This document shows positions 10,063 to 21,044 of a DNA stretch of 64,000 nt, one piece after another. This DNA comes from Eutypella sp. D-1 (Eukaryota > Ascomycota > Sordariomycetes > Xylariales > Diatrypaceae): the NCBI GenBank assembly GCA_023313575.1, contig JAJTTP010000027.1, positions 1 through 64,000 of the forward strand, in the 5' to 3' direction. How positions within the stretch are numbered: the stretch's first letter is position 1; every line of letters begins with the position of its first letter. A program made the translations under genes and the position numbers. The notes under the pieces were generated by a model, which worked only from the letters and a program-made list of their open reading frames with translations, was not told the origin of the DNA and did no database searches.

Positions 10063-11918
10063 CTAGAGCCGTGGCCACGTCCAGTCTTGGGCTATTTCCA
10101 CCTGTGCGAGGTGGATGCGTAGTTCCTCCGGGTCGTCAAAGTGAGCCCGGGCAGTCGCCGCCTTGGTGCCGTTCTCGCTCTCCGGCTTGACGAAGTACGG
10201 ACCGTCGACGTCGCACTGCGTGTACTCGCTCGGCAGCGTGCCGTCGTACAGGAAAGCGCGCACGTGCTTGGCGAGACACGTCGAGGGCACCGCGAGGGAG
10301 CAGTGGCCGTACCCTTTGACCTCGACGATCTGAGACCCTTCGTAGGCGGCATTTGCGGCCCGCGCGGACACCAATGCTAGTTACTTGGATCAGATATTGC
10401 CAGTGAAAGCAAAAGATTTGAACGGAAGGGGTATGACTTACGACAGACAGGATCATACGTAGTAGACAGGATTAGTAGAGGATGAGCCGTGCTGACGCCG
10501 TTCTTTGGGACGTACTTGTGAGTACTGGGTATGGTCCACTGCTGTTTTTCGAAGTATGTGTGGATTTGGACAGCACCAAAGAGTGTCGAGTTAAAAAAGG
10601 GCGTAAACATATCCAGGAGCGCCTCTCTATCTTCGGGCCAATGTTCAGGACCCGTGAGGCCGTCGTTCAGGAGGACGAAATTGTAAGCTTCGCCGGTCTG
10701 GTTCCAGGACGTGTTCTCGAGACCGTACGCCAACAAGGCCTCCGTGGCGTTGCCCTCGAGTATTCCCGCCAGGCGGTCAGCGAGGTCGTACCAGCCAAGC
10801 GGCTTGTACAGCGCCGTGAAGATGGCCTCGTACAAGATCTTCTGGTAGTCGAGTGTGCCGTAGACCGAGGCATTGACGTATACGCTCAGCGGTTGGTCCT
10901 TGAGGTCGTTTACGAGCGAAAGGACCTTGTCCTTCAGCCCCTCCTTCGAATCCGCGTGGGAGGACAGCGTGCAGTTCTTGCCCGCCTTGATGCACTCGTC
11001 GAAGAACCCATCCAGCACTTTCTCGGTGTCCTCCAGTGACTCGAAATCGTCGAGCCCGGTGTACCAGTCATTTTGGTTGACCACGCCATCGATTATGACG
11101 CGCTTGGATCGCTCAGGAAAGAGCGCCGCGTAGGTCTGGCCTAGCAAGGTGCCGTAACTGAAGCCCCAATAGACCATGTCATTCTGGCCGACAGCGTCCA
11201 GGATGCTGTTCATATCGGCAGCGGTCTGGGGGGTGTTGACGTACTTGCCATGCTCACCCATGATATCGGCACAGGCTCTGACGAAGTTCGTGGTCCAGGC
11301 GAAGATCTCGGGACCATCTTCGAGGGGGTTAGAATCTCGAACAGACGACAGTTTGCGTCGGGTCTCGCCATCGGGGTAGCAGGAGGCCAGCGGCCTGGAC
11401 TCATTGACGCCGCGTGGATCGAATCCCAACAAGTGAAACCCCTCGCCCACGATGGAGTTCAGCTGCTCGCCCTTACGATATATGAATTCAGTACCGGAGC
11501 CTCCCGGGCCGCCGGGATTGAGAAGGAGGTTCTGGGTGGCATTCTTTCCGCGCAGACGGATGAGGGGGATGCTGAAAGTCTTATCGCCCGAGTTCTCCTG
11601 GTCAAACTGATCCATCGGCACGTCGATGGTGCTGCATTCGAGAGGACGGCCATTCGCCAACTCCCCGCATCGTTCCCAGCTGATGTGTTCGCCAGCATAC
11701 GTGAAGCGACCGGCGCTGTGGCAAGGACCTGGGTTTACAAGAGTGCGCCATGGGATCTTAAAAAGCGTTGATAGTATGACGAAATACACAAAGCCGACAA
11801 CAAGTATAGCACGGAAAATAGACCTGCATATCCAGGGTGAAGCCGGCTGCGGCGGCCTCGGGTTCGAATACGTGGGCAGCTCCACGATGGGTGGTGGCTG
11901 CTTCTCGTTCACGCTCAT
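10063..11918 (-). CDS. Membrane-anchored alpha/beta hydrolase (peptidase S33, TAP-like)
   Basis: Two exons (10442-11918 and 10063-10376, 65-nt intron) give 596 residues. A single hydrophobic segment at residues about 36-53 follows a short Pro-rich cytosolic tail, suggesting a type II membrane protein. The oxyanion region NPGGPGGSG (134-142) and the nucleophile elbow GFSYG (Ser254) are typical of the S33 tripeptidyl-aminopeptidase group. The C-terminal TAP-like domain supplies Asp489 (TYDPVCP) and His517 (GYGHCSL), completing the triad. Several N-X-S/T sites fit a lumenal or extracellular body. The likely role is release of short peptides or hydrolysis of related amides or esters. The gene is convergent with the FAD oxidoreductase, with 289 bp between stop codons. 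Confidence 0.9.
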
Positions 11919-12402
11919 CGCGTCTAACCTACTAATAGGCGTGAATAATTAATGGATTGTCTCTGGTAATGGATTAAGAGTAATAGGAACGCGCTACTAT
12001 TGAGAATATTTGAGGAAAGACCTATGATACTATATAAAATGAATATGTATCCTCAATATCTCAGTCAGTAAAAAAGAAAACACTAATTGCGAATCTGTTA
12101 ACGTTACTTTCAATAAATTAATTATCTGATCACTTGTTTACATTAATCAAGGGAGTCGATCAAGGGACCTTGGAAGGTAACGACGGAAGTATAAGTAGCT
12201 ATGCATTTATGCAAGTCCAAGTCATGGTAAACAAAACGATGACTCTCTACCGTTTACATGCATATCTTATGACATACTCGGGTCAGCCGGATTCTTCCAG
12301 CCCCTATTCAAGGGAACCCCCCCCCCAACCACCCACTTACTACAAGTAGAATACAAAACCAAAACCAAAAATATACCCCGAGATTTCGTTGACCTTAGTC
12401 TT
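11919..12402. other. Intergenic, promoter of the S33 hydrolase
   Basis: No gene is seen. The stretch lies upstream of the S33 hydrolase and downstream of the epimerase-like gene (both on the minus strand). It contains a TATATAAA-like site near 12031 and a run of 10 C near 12319. Confidence 0.4.
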
Positions 12403-13419
12403 CTAGCCGCTTCTCTCTTTTAGAAGCACAGGCAGCTCGTCCTCAAGGAAACTCTCTTTCCAACTCTTTTCCACGGGCTTCCAGCCCAGCTCTCGCAACC
12501 GCACGGCGCGGCTGCGACTATTGAGGCCGAGGGCCATGGCCGAGGCATCCCCGAAAAGGTCTCCGTATGTCTCGGGAGGGATGGTGCGCGGAGCCGGGGA
12601 GTCGATGAGCCCCGCCGCATGCAGGCCCTGTCCGATGACCTCGGCCACCTCCCGCCAGCTCACCTCCTCGTCGCCCGTATTCTCGGTGAACCAGTACGGG
12701 TTATCGAGGTCCGCACTGCCGAACGCCTGCGACTCGAGGTGGTGCAGTACGGTAACGTACGCGCGCGCGAGATCTAGCACGTGGATTGTGCTCCAGACGG
12801 GATCGCCGTCGCCCATGTGCCCGGCGAATCCGTGCTTGATAGCGTAGCGCGTCAGCACCGGGATCTGGATCGAGAGCCGGCCGTGTCGGGGGTTAAACCC
12901 GTATATCAGTGGCGGGAGCACGATCGCCATCTTGGCCTTCTCCTTTAGCCTTTTTTGGGCGGCTAGGATATGGAGGTCGATCTGTCGGTGCGGCGCATCG
13001 TCGGACACGGAGTCAACCTCGGCCTTGACGTTATCGTGGTAGACTTTGGAGGTGACACCCTTTCCAGGCGTCCCGTCGCCAAGCACCCCTGTGCCAGAGG
13101 TGTGGATGAAGATCGTGTTCAAGCCCTTGTCGGCGCGTTGCTGCACGCCGTCTAGAACGGCTTCGACGCTTTCGAGGTGGTCGGCCGTCGCGGTGTGGAT
13201 GACTATGTCGTGGTTTATGACGTGTTTGGTGATAAGGGCCTTGTCGCCGATGTCTCCTAACACCGTCTGTGAAGCGCCCGAAGACTTGAGCTCCTTTGCG
13301 TGCTCCTCCCGCCTCACAAAGGCCGTCACGTCGTAGTTTTCCTTGACCAGCAGGTCCAGCACATTCCAGCCAATAAAGCCGGGACCGACTATGAATACCT
13401 TCTTGCCTGGGGATGCCAT
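12403..13419 (-). CDS. NAD(P)-binding epimerase/dehydratase-like protein
   Basis: Single exon, 338 residues. The N-terminus has a Rossmann fold with GPGFIG (G12, G14, G17), followed by an acidic/aromatic pattern of extended SDR proteins (FIHTSGTGVLGDG, then LPPLIYG, then the HVLDLARAYV helix). The usual YxxxK catalytic pair is not clear: the nearest tyrosine-lysine (VYHDNVKAE) has one extra residue between them, so it is an atypical SDR. It probably reduces or isomerises a small metabolite with NAD(P)H in the cytosol. Fungal genomes hold many such proteins of unknown substrate. The neighbouring S33 hydrolase and FAD oxidase could be partners, but nothing proves it. Confidence 0.8.
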   Translation of the reverse strand: MASPGKKVFIVGPGFIGWNVLDLLVKENYDVTAFVRREEHAKELKSSGASQTVLGDIGDKALITKHVINHDIVIHTATADHLESVEAVLDGVQQRADKGLNTIFIHTSGTGVLGDGTPGKGVTSKVYHDNVKAEVDSVSDDAPHRQIDLHILAAQKRLKEKAKMAIVLPPLIYGFNPRHGRLSIQIPVLTRYAIKHGFAGHMGDGDPVWSTIHVLDLARAYVTVLHHLESQAFGSADLDNPYWFTENTGDEEVSWREVAEVIGQGLHAAGLIDSPAPRTIPPETYGDLFGDASAMALGLNSRSRAVRLRELGWKPVEKSWKESFLEDELPVLLKERSG

Positions 13420-14452
13420 TTTGAAAGGGTTTTCCGTTCTAGTTGAGTGTGAACCAGAAAGGATAGAACGATAATGGAGAGGGGTGTAGGAGGGGACGAC
13501 GTATAAATACTTGAAGTAAGTATTACTGTACTACCTACTGAAATATTGCGTGATAGGCATGTCAAGTGAGGGCAGAATGAGTCCAGACTTGTATCCGATG
13601 GCAACCGGGGGAACTAGGTCGTAGGCACAGATGATAGGCGTAGAATTAATCATGGTGTATCACCATCACTTGACATTATTAATTGTGTGCTTACAAACCG
13701 CCCATACAGCTACCTAGGAGATATGTTATGGGATAGTTATACATGACTGAGGAGCAACTGCATGCAGGCCACTCCTAGCAAAGCGGGCCCAGAAATGAAA
13801 CATAGCCGCTGGGTAGCACCCATCAGCCCATGATATTGTTTACCTACTTAGGCAAGAAAAAGAAACGCAACCCCAAATTTTGAGATTCATCATAGGAGTC
13901 GTGGGACTATCCCTACCCAATCTAGGTTGGGACTTGAGGACTGACGAAAAGGGGTTGAAGAAGGATACTTAGATGCTTGCCTCTTGAGAAGCCACTGGAT
14001 GGTTGATCGCTTCCCTGCTAATTTAACGGAAACGAAACAACAGGATATCCAATATCTATCCGTCTTACAAATCACCGAGTCAAGGCGACGGTTAAAGGTG
14101 GAGATCGTGGGGTTGATCTCGGCTTGGAATAGGCGCTTGCCGGTTTCCGGTGCACATCGCATGTCAATAATTGCTCCGGGAGCAGGCTAGAGTGAGATTT
14201 AAGTCCCCGAAGATGTTCCCGAAGAAGTCCTCGAAGAAATTGCCGAGGAAGTCAACGGCGAGAGCGGCTCTCATAAATCGGTTGAATATTCGCATGACAT
14301 ATATATATATATACAGTGATGTGTAAGGTTCGTGTGTGTCTAACTGAACCTGGAGGGGAGACAGGGAGATGATAATGCTGCTGCTGCTGTCGCTGAAATG
14401 TGCGAGCGATGTCTTGCAGACAGGCCAAGACGTTAACGTCGGACCTTGAGGG
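13420..14452. other. Intergenic, no gene seen
   Basis: No family-like open frame. Near 14200-14260 a Phe/Gly/Asp-rich minus-strand frame arises from short internal repeats of a 'cccgaagaagtc'-type unit. An (AT)n run lies at about 14299-14312. The part next to 14453 should be the 3' end of PET117. Confidence 0.4.
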
Positions 14453-14840
14453 CTACCGGTCCGGTATACTTGTTTTTGTGGGCGTACTTGCTGGCGGTGG
14501 GGTATTCGTGGCTGGAGGTATATCAGCCTCCATCTCCCGTACCGTCTGACCCTTCTTATACTCCTCCTCAAGGGCCTTCTGCATATCAAAGTCGAGCTGA
14601 CGCTCCTTTTTTATGCGCTGCTGCTCCATGTCGCGAACCACACCCTGGTGCATTGCCTGGGGGGATTGGGATCGTCAAGTTAGCTAGGGGGGGACATTAA
14701 GTTTGAGCGCAACCAGCCAATGAACTAAACAATGAATTGCTTACCTGCTTCTCGAACTTCTGCTGGAAATGGACGAGAAGGATGGTGCCCACGGCAAAAA
14801 GCGAGGTGCCGGCGAGGGTGAGTTGTGAAGCCCGTGACAT
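14453..14840 (-). CDS. PET117: Cytochrome c oxidase assembly factor Pet117
   Basis: Two exons (14745-14840 and 14453-14656, 88-nt intron, GTAAGC...CCCCAG) give 99 residues. The first exon encodes MSRASQLTLAGTS and the hydrophobic segment SLFAVGTILLVHF, then FEKQ; the second continues AMHQGVVRDMEQQ, then a charged helix with KKERQLDFDMQKALEEEYKKG. This arrangement (short N-terminal membrane segment, conserved MHQGVxRD, charged tail) is that of Pet117. Pet117 acts in the mitochondrial inner membrane, works with the heme a synthase Cox15 and is needed to build complex IV. The tail is Pro/Thr-rich and less conserved. The gene is divergent from VMA10, 687 bp between start codons. Confidence 0.93.
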
Positions 14841-15527
14841 ATCGGGCCCAGCTCAGACAAGACACTTCCTCTGAAGCGTCTTCGGAATATTAAAATCGAT
14901 TCAGACAGGTTTTGGGGGACCTTATTCAGCTTTTCTTATTGACTAGGACCGTCGATAATTATTATTTGAGCACCGGAGAATTGTAAAGGAACTTTGGACT
15001 GGATAACCTACCTAGGTACTAGGTAGAGATCCATGGAGGAATTATAAGAAATTATAAGAAATTGTATTTATCTAGATACTTAGTAAGAGCAAACCCCGAG
15101 TTCCGAATAATCATATGTTAATGGAATTTGCGAATGACATAATTAGGCGGAAGCTATTACCTACCTAGTACAAAGTACACAAGTACCGTAAGTACCTAAC
15201 GCAAGTATCGTTGCCCCGCAAAGTACGTACCCCCCGCGTAGTACATAACATTTTGGAACTGTCGTCACTTGTTCTCCCCAGGGGCTTTTAGTGTACATAG
15301 CCCAGCCCTGGAGCAGTACTCCAGCACTCCAGCATCCCAGTAACGTCAACACCAACGCCAATACCAACCACCACCACTACTAACCACTACCACTACCACT
15401 AATACAACTTCATCTTCAACCTCATCGCCACCCGAACACTCTCGCTTGCATATACACCCTCGAACCACTCAATAACAACGACGACGACGAAGACGCCTTT
15501 CGCGATACAACAACATATACTAATAAG
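14841..15527. promoter_or_regulatory. Divergent PET117/VMA10 intergenic region
   Basis: This region separates two divergent start codons. It contains a TACCTAGGTA-type palindrome at about 15011, CCA/CTA-rich repeats at about 15359-15406 and a short (ACG)n run at about 15477, all common in fungal 5' leaders. A 68-residue hydrophobic minus-strand frame at 15161-15367 is likely fortuitous. Confidence 0.5.
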
Positions 15528-16462
15528 ATGGTGAGAGAGATAACCCGATTCGGCTCGAACTCGATACGAGCCCATACAACCAGCTACTAGGAAACAACAA
15601 TACTGACTGACATTTGATGGTGTTTTTACGTGATAGTCGGCCCAGAACTCGACGGGCATCCAGACCCTACTCGATGTACGAAAGAACGAACATGATCCCT
15701 TACGAACCGCACTTTTCCCACCCATGACATGGCATGAGATGACATGACAAGTTTCACCGCTCACTGGCTAACACGATCACCCTGACAACCGCCATGACAG
15801 GCTGAGCGAGAGGCGTCCAAGATTGTCCAGAAAGGTGCGTCATATTCTTCCCCTGTGTATGGGAGAGGCCTTAAAATAGCAAATAGAGCTAACACACTCA
15901 CGTATAGCCAGAGAATGTACGTTCAGTCCTTACTTCGATTCTCCGTCTTCCGCACCCCGGTGTCGGACTCCTCCCCCCCCCCCCCCCCAGGGTACACGGA
16001 TACACGGGTCTACGTCACCCGATCAACAGATCCATCTCTAACCCATCATGAAAAAAACCCCCACAGACCGAACCAAGAGAGTACGCGAGGCCCGCGACGA
16101 GGCCAAGAAAGAGATAGACGACTACCGGAAGACCAAGGAGGAGGAGTTCAAGAAATTCGAGTCCGAGGTAAATTAGAAACCAGAGACCCACACCATCACC
16201 AGCATTAGCAGAAAAATTACCGGAGGAAAGAAAGAAACCGCAGAAGGCTAACCACAAACCGAGCGCGTGCAACACGCGCGAAACGGGGGAAATCAAACAG
16301 CACAACCAGGGAAACAAGCAGGCCGAGGACGAGGCCAACAAGGAGGCCGACGCCCGCATCCAGGAGATCAAGGAGGCTGGCACGAAGAGCCAGTCTAAGG
16401 TCGTCGAGGACCTGCTCAAGGCCGTTCTCGAGGTCAAGCCCGTCGCCCCCTCCGCCGCGTAA
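15528..16462 (+). CDS. VMA10: V-type ATPase subunit G
   Basis: Six exons fit: 15528-15530 (the ATG alone), 15637-15675, 15801-15834, 15908-15916 (9 nt), 16067-16167 and 16301-16462, giving 115 residues, the usual size. The protein reads SAQNSTGIQTLLD, AEREASKIVQKAREYRTKRV, then the long charged helix REARDEAKKEIDDYRKTKEEEFKKF. This is the hallmark of subunit G, part of the peripheral stalk that links V1 and Vo of the vacuolar proton pump. All junctions keep phase and use GT-AG. The ATG-only exon and the 9-nt exon make this gene easy for automatic annotation to miss. Intron 4 carries a run of 16 C followed by AG (15973-15990). Confidence 0.93.
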
Positions 16463-16874
16463 GGGAGAGGGAAAGGTGGGGACTTGGATAGCTGGATCGT
16501 GGGATTAGTGAGACAGACGGACGGACGTTAGATGTTTGTGTGTGCGCGTGTAAGAGGGTAGCGATGCTTCTTGTGTAGAAAGTAAAGCGGACAAGACCAA
16601 CCAACCAACCAATCAACCAAGACAAGTACTGGAATATGAACAATCAAACTTCCTCTAAACCGTCTAGTTCCCTTCCCAGCAGGTTCTACTTCGAGGCCTC
16701 GATAGTAATGTACACGGCACAACACGGCACAGCACGGCACAGTGTCTTGTATGTTCATTCACTGCTTCTTCATTATTTATTACGCTACCAAGATCAGATC
16801 ATCTTCAGCCTACTATTTGCTAACCCCCCCACCCCATACCGGGGGGCAAATCCGGCCTACCTACATACCCTACT
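16463..16874. other. Convergent 3' region between VMA10 and CTNNBL1
   Basis: Both flanking genes end here (stop to stop). A tandem ACGGC/ACACGGCACA-type repeat lies at about 16711-16741. No gene is seen. Confidence 0.45.
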
Positions 16875-19056
16875 CTACTGCAGGAACCCCACTAACGTAG
16901 ACATCATATCCCTGGTATCTCTAGCCTCATCGGCCTCCGCCGTGTCGGCATCAGCATCGGGATCCATGCCGTCGATCTGCTCTTGGAGGGTATCGCGGAC
17001 GAGTTGGAGGGACTCGTCGCGGTCGGCGAGTAAGCGGCGTATGCGCTCGCCGGCGCCGGCGCCGTCCTCGGCCACGAGCCACGCGAGCACGACGTCGAGG
17101 GTCTGCAGGGTAAAGAGGCCCGCGTCCAGGCGGCGCGAGAACCACTCGTCCTCGAGCGCCGCCCTCTGCTCCGCCGTCATCGCCTGCCACCTGCTGCTGC
17201 TGTTCTTGTTGTTATTGCTTTCGGTGTTCTTCAGGCGGGCCCGCTCCGTCGCGATGGCTGCGTCCGCTGCTGCGACCCGCGCCGCCCACTCCCGCCGCAG
17301 CGACACTAGCCGCGCTGTCTTCTCGTAGTCCTTCTCCACGAACTTGGCGAGTGTCCGGATGCGCTCGGCCGAGTCCGCCGGCAGCCGCCGCAGCAGCGAC
17401 GCGAAGATGCCTACCAGGTGTTCCGTCATCTGACCGTCGCCACCTCTGCTACCGCCGCTCTTCTTCATGAACAGCGTGAACGTGTTCTTCAGCCCGCCCG
17501 CCTCTACGATCTTCCGACACACCTCGGTGGCAGCGGCGGCGGCGGCGCCGGGGGCCGACGAAGGCCCGGCGGTGGTCGCGTGGTCTAGCAGGCGGAGGGC
17601 GGCGGCGCGGCTCAGCTTGCCCTCGCGCAGCATAATGAGGCAGAGCTCGACGCCCTCGGCCTCGACGAACTTAGACTTTCCCTCGGGCTCGTCGACAAGG
17701 CAGGTCAGGGCCTCGAACAGGTTCTCCATGTATTCCTCCTCCTCGCCGCCCTTCTCGGGGTCGTGCTTACGGTAGGCAGCAACCAGCTGCAGCATAATGT
17801 CGACGGCGTCGAGCGAGGCGAGACGGCGGCGATTCCGGGGCGAGGTCTGCACTAGGATGGCCAGCACCTCGGCGGCGTATTGCTTGTTTTGGCCGACGGG
17901 GGCCTCTTTGGCCTGAATGCGACGTAGTAGCCAACGGAGCAGACCGTCGTGCTCGGCGACGCGCTCAGCGGTGTCCTGGCGGCCACTGGAGAGGTTTTCG
18001 ATAATGCCGAGGGCGTAGTAGACGCCGGCGCGGTCGAAGTCCTCGGCCTCGTTGAGGCGGTCGAGGTTGGAGACGAGTAGGCCGAGGAGGTCGGCGTCGA
18101 GTATGGCATCGAGGAGAGCGGCCCACTGGGTGTCATCGGCAGCGACTTCGTCATCGGTTAGCTCGCCAATGATCTGGATAGCGGCAATGGCTATGTCGGG
18201 GTTCTCATGGGCCAGCAGGCCGACAAGGCTGGAGGCACAGCCGAGGCGGGCGAACTCGGGATACAATTCGGGGTGCTCAGCGAGGATGGAGAGGGCTTTG
18301 ATGTCGGCGTCGAGGTCAGCCTCGCTTTGGATAAACTTCTGTGGATCGTCTTCGAACTTGGCGCGCATCTCGGCATTGCGAGATATGCGCTTCTCGAAGG
18401 CGAGAGCGGTCTTGCGCAACCAAGTGGCGTCGAATTTGTCGGGTGGTGGTGGTGCAGACCCCGGATCTGCAGCGGTTGATGCATCTTGTTCGTTCATATA
18501 ATCCAGCACCTCAGATTCCTGCGCCGTGATGCCACCGCCGAAGAATCGACCGTCCTCATCATCGTTATCCTCGTCGTCCGCGTCGTTCGGTGGCGGAGCA
18601 GGGCCATAATCACCGTCGTCTTCTTCCCCGGGTGGCGGTGGTGCCGGGCCGGCTTCTATGTCTTCATCTCGGGGTTGCTCGTCGTCCTCGTCCTCGACAC
18701 GCGCGTGGCGGCTATTGTGGCCATTAGGAGTCAGGCGCGCAGATTTATAAGCTTGATCTTGAGAAGGGAAAGAGAAACAATGTTTAGTTAGTATCAGTGT
18801 TCTATACAATGACAAAAAAGATAGAATAATAAATAGGAGGACGAGAGGGAGGACGAGAAGAAAAAAAGAAAAAGAAAAGAAACTCACTTGGATCCCGAAG
18901 TGGTTCTAATTTGCGCTTATTGCCCACGCCGGATGCCTACAATTATTACGTTGATATATGGTTAGTAAACGCGTATCACGAACATGTGATGTGTGTATAT
19001 GTATGTATATGTGTTATGAAATTGCTTACTTTGAAAAGCTCATCAATACTCGTCAT
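16875..19056 (-). CDS. Beta-catenin-like protein 1 (CTNNBL1) homolog
   Basis: Three exons (19030-19056, 18888-18936, 16875-18757) give 652 residues. The start reads MTSIDELFK, A-SGVGNKRKLEPLRDP, then NQAYKSARL, a beginning typical of fungal CTNNBL1 proteins. A disordered acidic/Pro-rich stretch follows (about residues 40-90, with two GPAPPP modules), then a long armadillo-repeat region from KFDATWLRK to the C-terminus. CTNNBL1 is a nuclear protein associated with the Prp19/CDC5L spliceosome complex. The apparent hydrophobic start of the long open frame at 18887 is translated intron and was discarded. The C-terminal third carries Ala/Arg-rich inserts such as GAAAAAATEV and an Asn/Ser run. Confidence 0.88.
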
Positions 19057-20125
19057 CTCGAGAGGAGAAATTTATGAACTAAAAAGGGAAAGGGAACCCA
19101 ATCATGTAGAGAATAAAGTGGTTGTTATCCTTCTGCTACAAGATCGTGAGATTATGAGATTGTGATAAGGTAAACTTACAAGTTTGTATCTTTCTGTATT
19201 TACTTGAGAAACCTCCAGCTCTACAGCAACTACAAAGTACCTACCAGCTGTTTAGCGCGGGTTAGTTTGCATTTACCTAACACCTGCACTGTCTAAACCC
19301 GGTATGACATAGAATATAACACAGTATTTCATGATGCAACACTGTACTTTACAGTGTACCTAGTCTACAATTACTGAAGTACTTAAGTACATACTGCATA
19401 AAGAAGTAGCGACAGGCCTGGGCGTTTCCTGTGGCTGATGGCGGGCCCACTTGTGTCTTGTAAGTACCTACCTAGGTACCAGAGGTGAGAGCACTGCAGG
19501 TAAGGTGAGTACCGCACCGAGTACGGAGTAGATGCTGCACCTTGATATCGTAATATCTTCCAAGGTTAGAAGTCTCTTCAGTCTCCCGAGGTTATTCACA
19601 TATAACAACGAACAACCTGGGCGATAAATCCCATAGGATACATACATACTTAGATAGCCTCGAAATTCGATCAGTCTTTTGTATGACTTATTTATATTCC
19701 TAAATGTGTCCTATATTTGTCATATTCGTGTGACATTCACATAATATCGTTATTTCAACACGTCACAAAGGGGGCCGGCTGGCTTGGGCCTTGTCAACGA
19801 CTTGTAAAAAAGAAACCCCCTTCTTCCATACTTGTTTGTCCCGGTGTGTTAGACCTTCTCACACACGCACTCACTCAGCTTGTCTCTGTCTCTCTCTCTA
19901 TCTCCTAATCCATGTTACGTTGTACCACTACCACTTCTTCTACGCATATCCTTTTATATGAGCCTTGCCGGTTTCCATTGCTACCCTTCTCACTCTCTCC
20001 TTCTCACCTTCTTTGCCCTATATAGATCCATACTTTCTTCTAAATAGTAGTGTTCTATAAAAGAATCGCATAGACTACTATATAGGCTAGGCTAGGCTAG
20101 ACTACACCTGGTATACCATCCAAAG
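19057..20125. promoter_or_regulatory. Divergent CTNNBL1/PGAM intergenic region
   Basis: No gene is seen. It holds a TACCTACCTAGGTACC palindromic motif at about 19466-19481, a CT-rich tract at about 19878-19905 and a tandem GGCTA repeat near 20087-20100 just before the PGAM start. Confidence 0.45.
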
Positions 20126-21044
20126 ATGCCTCCTACATTAATACTTATCCGACATGCCGAAGGCGCCCATAACGCAACCAGTAGGTCGACCTATGTGCAA
20201 GTCCGAAGCTTTTTGGAACAGTTCACGCCGCTAACGCACGCCGCCAAATATTCCCCAGGGGACTACTCCTTCCATGACCCGGATCTCACCGAGCTGGGCC
20301 GGGAGCAGTGCCTAGAGACTCGCCAGAGCCTCATGGAGAACCCCCTAGCCCAGCAGGCCGGCCTTATCGTCGTCTCCCCCATGCGCCGCACCATCCAGAC
20401 CGCGCTGGGCTGCCTCGACTGGCTCATAGACAAGGGCGTCAAGATCGAGGCCGATGCCGACTGGCAGGGTAAGAAAGCATTCTTACTTCTCACCCACCCC
20501 ATAAACCGCCCCTTGAAAAAAGGGGGCATACTTGGCTGACGCTCGTCTCGCAGAAAACACCCTACACGACTGCGACGTAGGCACACCCACCCTGAAACTC
20601 GCAGCGGAGTTCCCGCGCGTGGACTTCACGGCCGTGGACCCAGTGTACCCGGACAAGAAATCCCCCGCGGGCGCGCGGTACCACTACACGCGGGACGCGG
20701 TGCTGCGGCGCGCGCAGCTGGCGCTAGCCCGGCTCTACGCGCGCCCGGAGAAAGTCATCGTCGTCGTCTCGCACTCCGGCTTCCTGCGCGCCGGCGTCTC
20801 CGGCTCCTGGTTCCAGAACGCCGATTATCGCATCTTTGACCTGGTGCGCGCTCCTGCCTCCGATGCGGCGGTGGCCACGAATGGGGACGGTGGCGGTGGT
20901 GCGGAGGACCCCGTGGAAAAGGGCGTCGAGGGATATACTTACAGCGTGGTGCAGCACGAATCCACGAGGGAGACGAGCGGCGGGCTGGGCCGGAGTCGAC
21001 CCGCGACGGTTGAGCTGGGCGAGGGCTTGCCGCTTTCCCAATGA
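20126..21044 (+). CDS. Phosphoglycerate mutase family (histidine phosphatase) protein
   Basis: Two exons (20126-20468 and 20554-21044, 85-nt intron) give 277 residues. The N-terminus has the histidine phosphatase signature LIRHAEGAHN (R9, H10 as phospho-acceptor), then LTELGREQC and VVSPMRRTIQTAL (second conserved Arg). The second exon has the distal catalytic His in VVVSHSGFLRAG. This group includes broad-range phosphatases and phosphoglycerate mutase-like proteins; the length and absence of mutase-specific segments favour a phosphatase. The C-terminus is Gly/Ala-rich and probably flexible. The protein looks cytosolic. Confidence 0.88.

Noticed and set aside
15161..15367. 68-residue hydrophobic minus-strand frame between PET117 and VMA10
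   Set aside because: Arises from repeated GTACTT/CCA-type intergenic sequence; no start context or homology seen.
16015..16437. 140-codon minus-strand frame across VMA10
   Set aside because: Antisense shadow of the VMA10 exons, whose spliced sense product matches subunit G throughout.
18758..18887. Hydrophobic N-terminal extension of the CTNNBL1 frame (MSFFSF...)
   Set aside because: It is the translation of an intron. Splicing from MTSIDELFK through KRKLEPLRDP gives the expected family N-terminus and keeps the frame.
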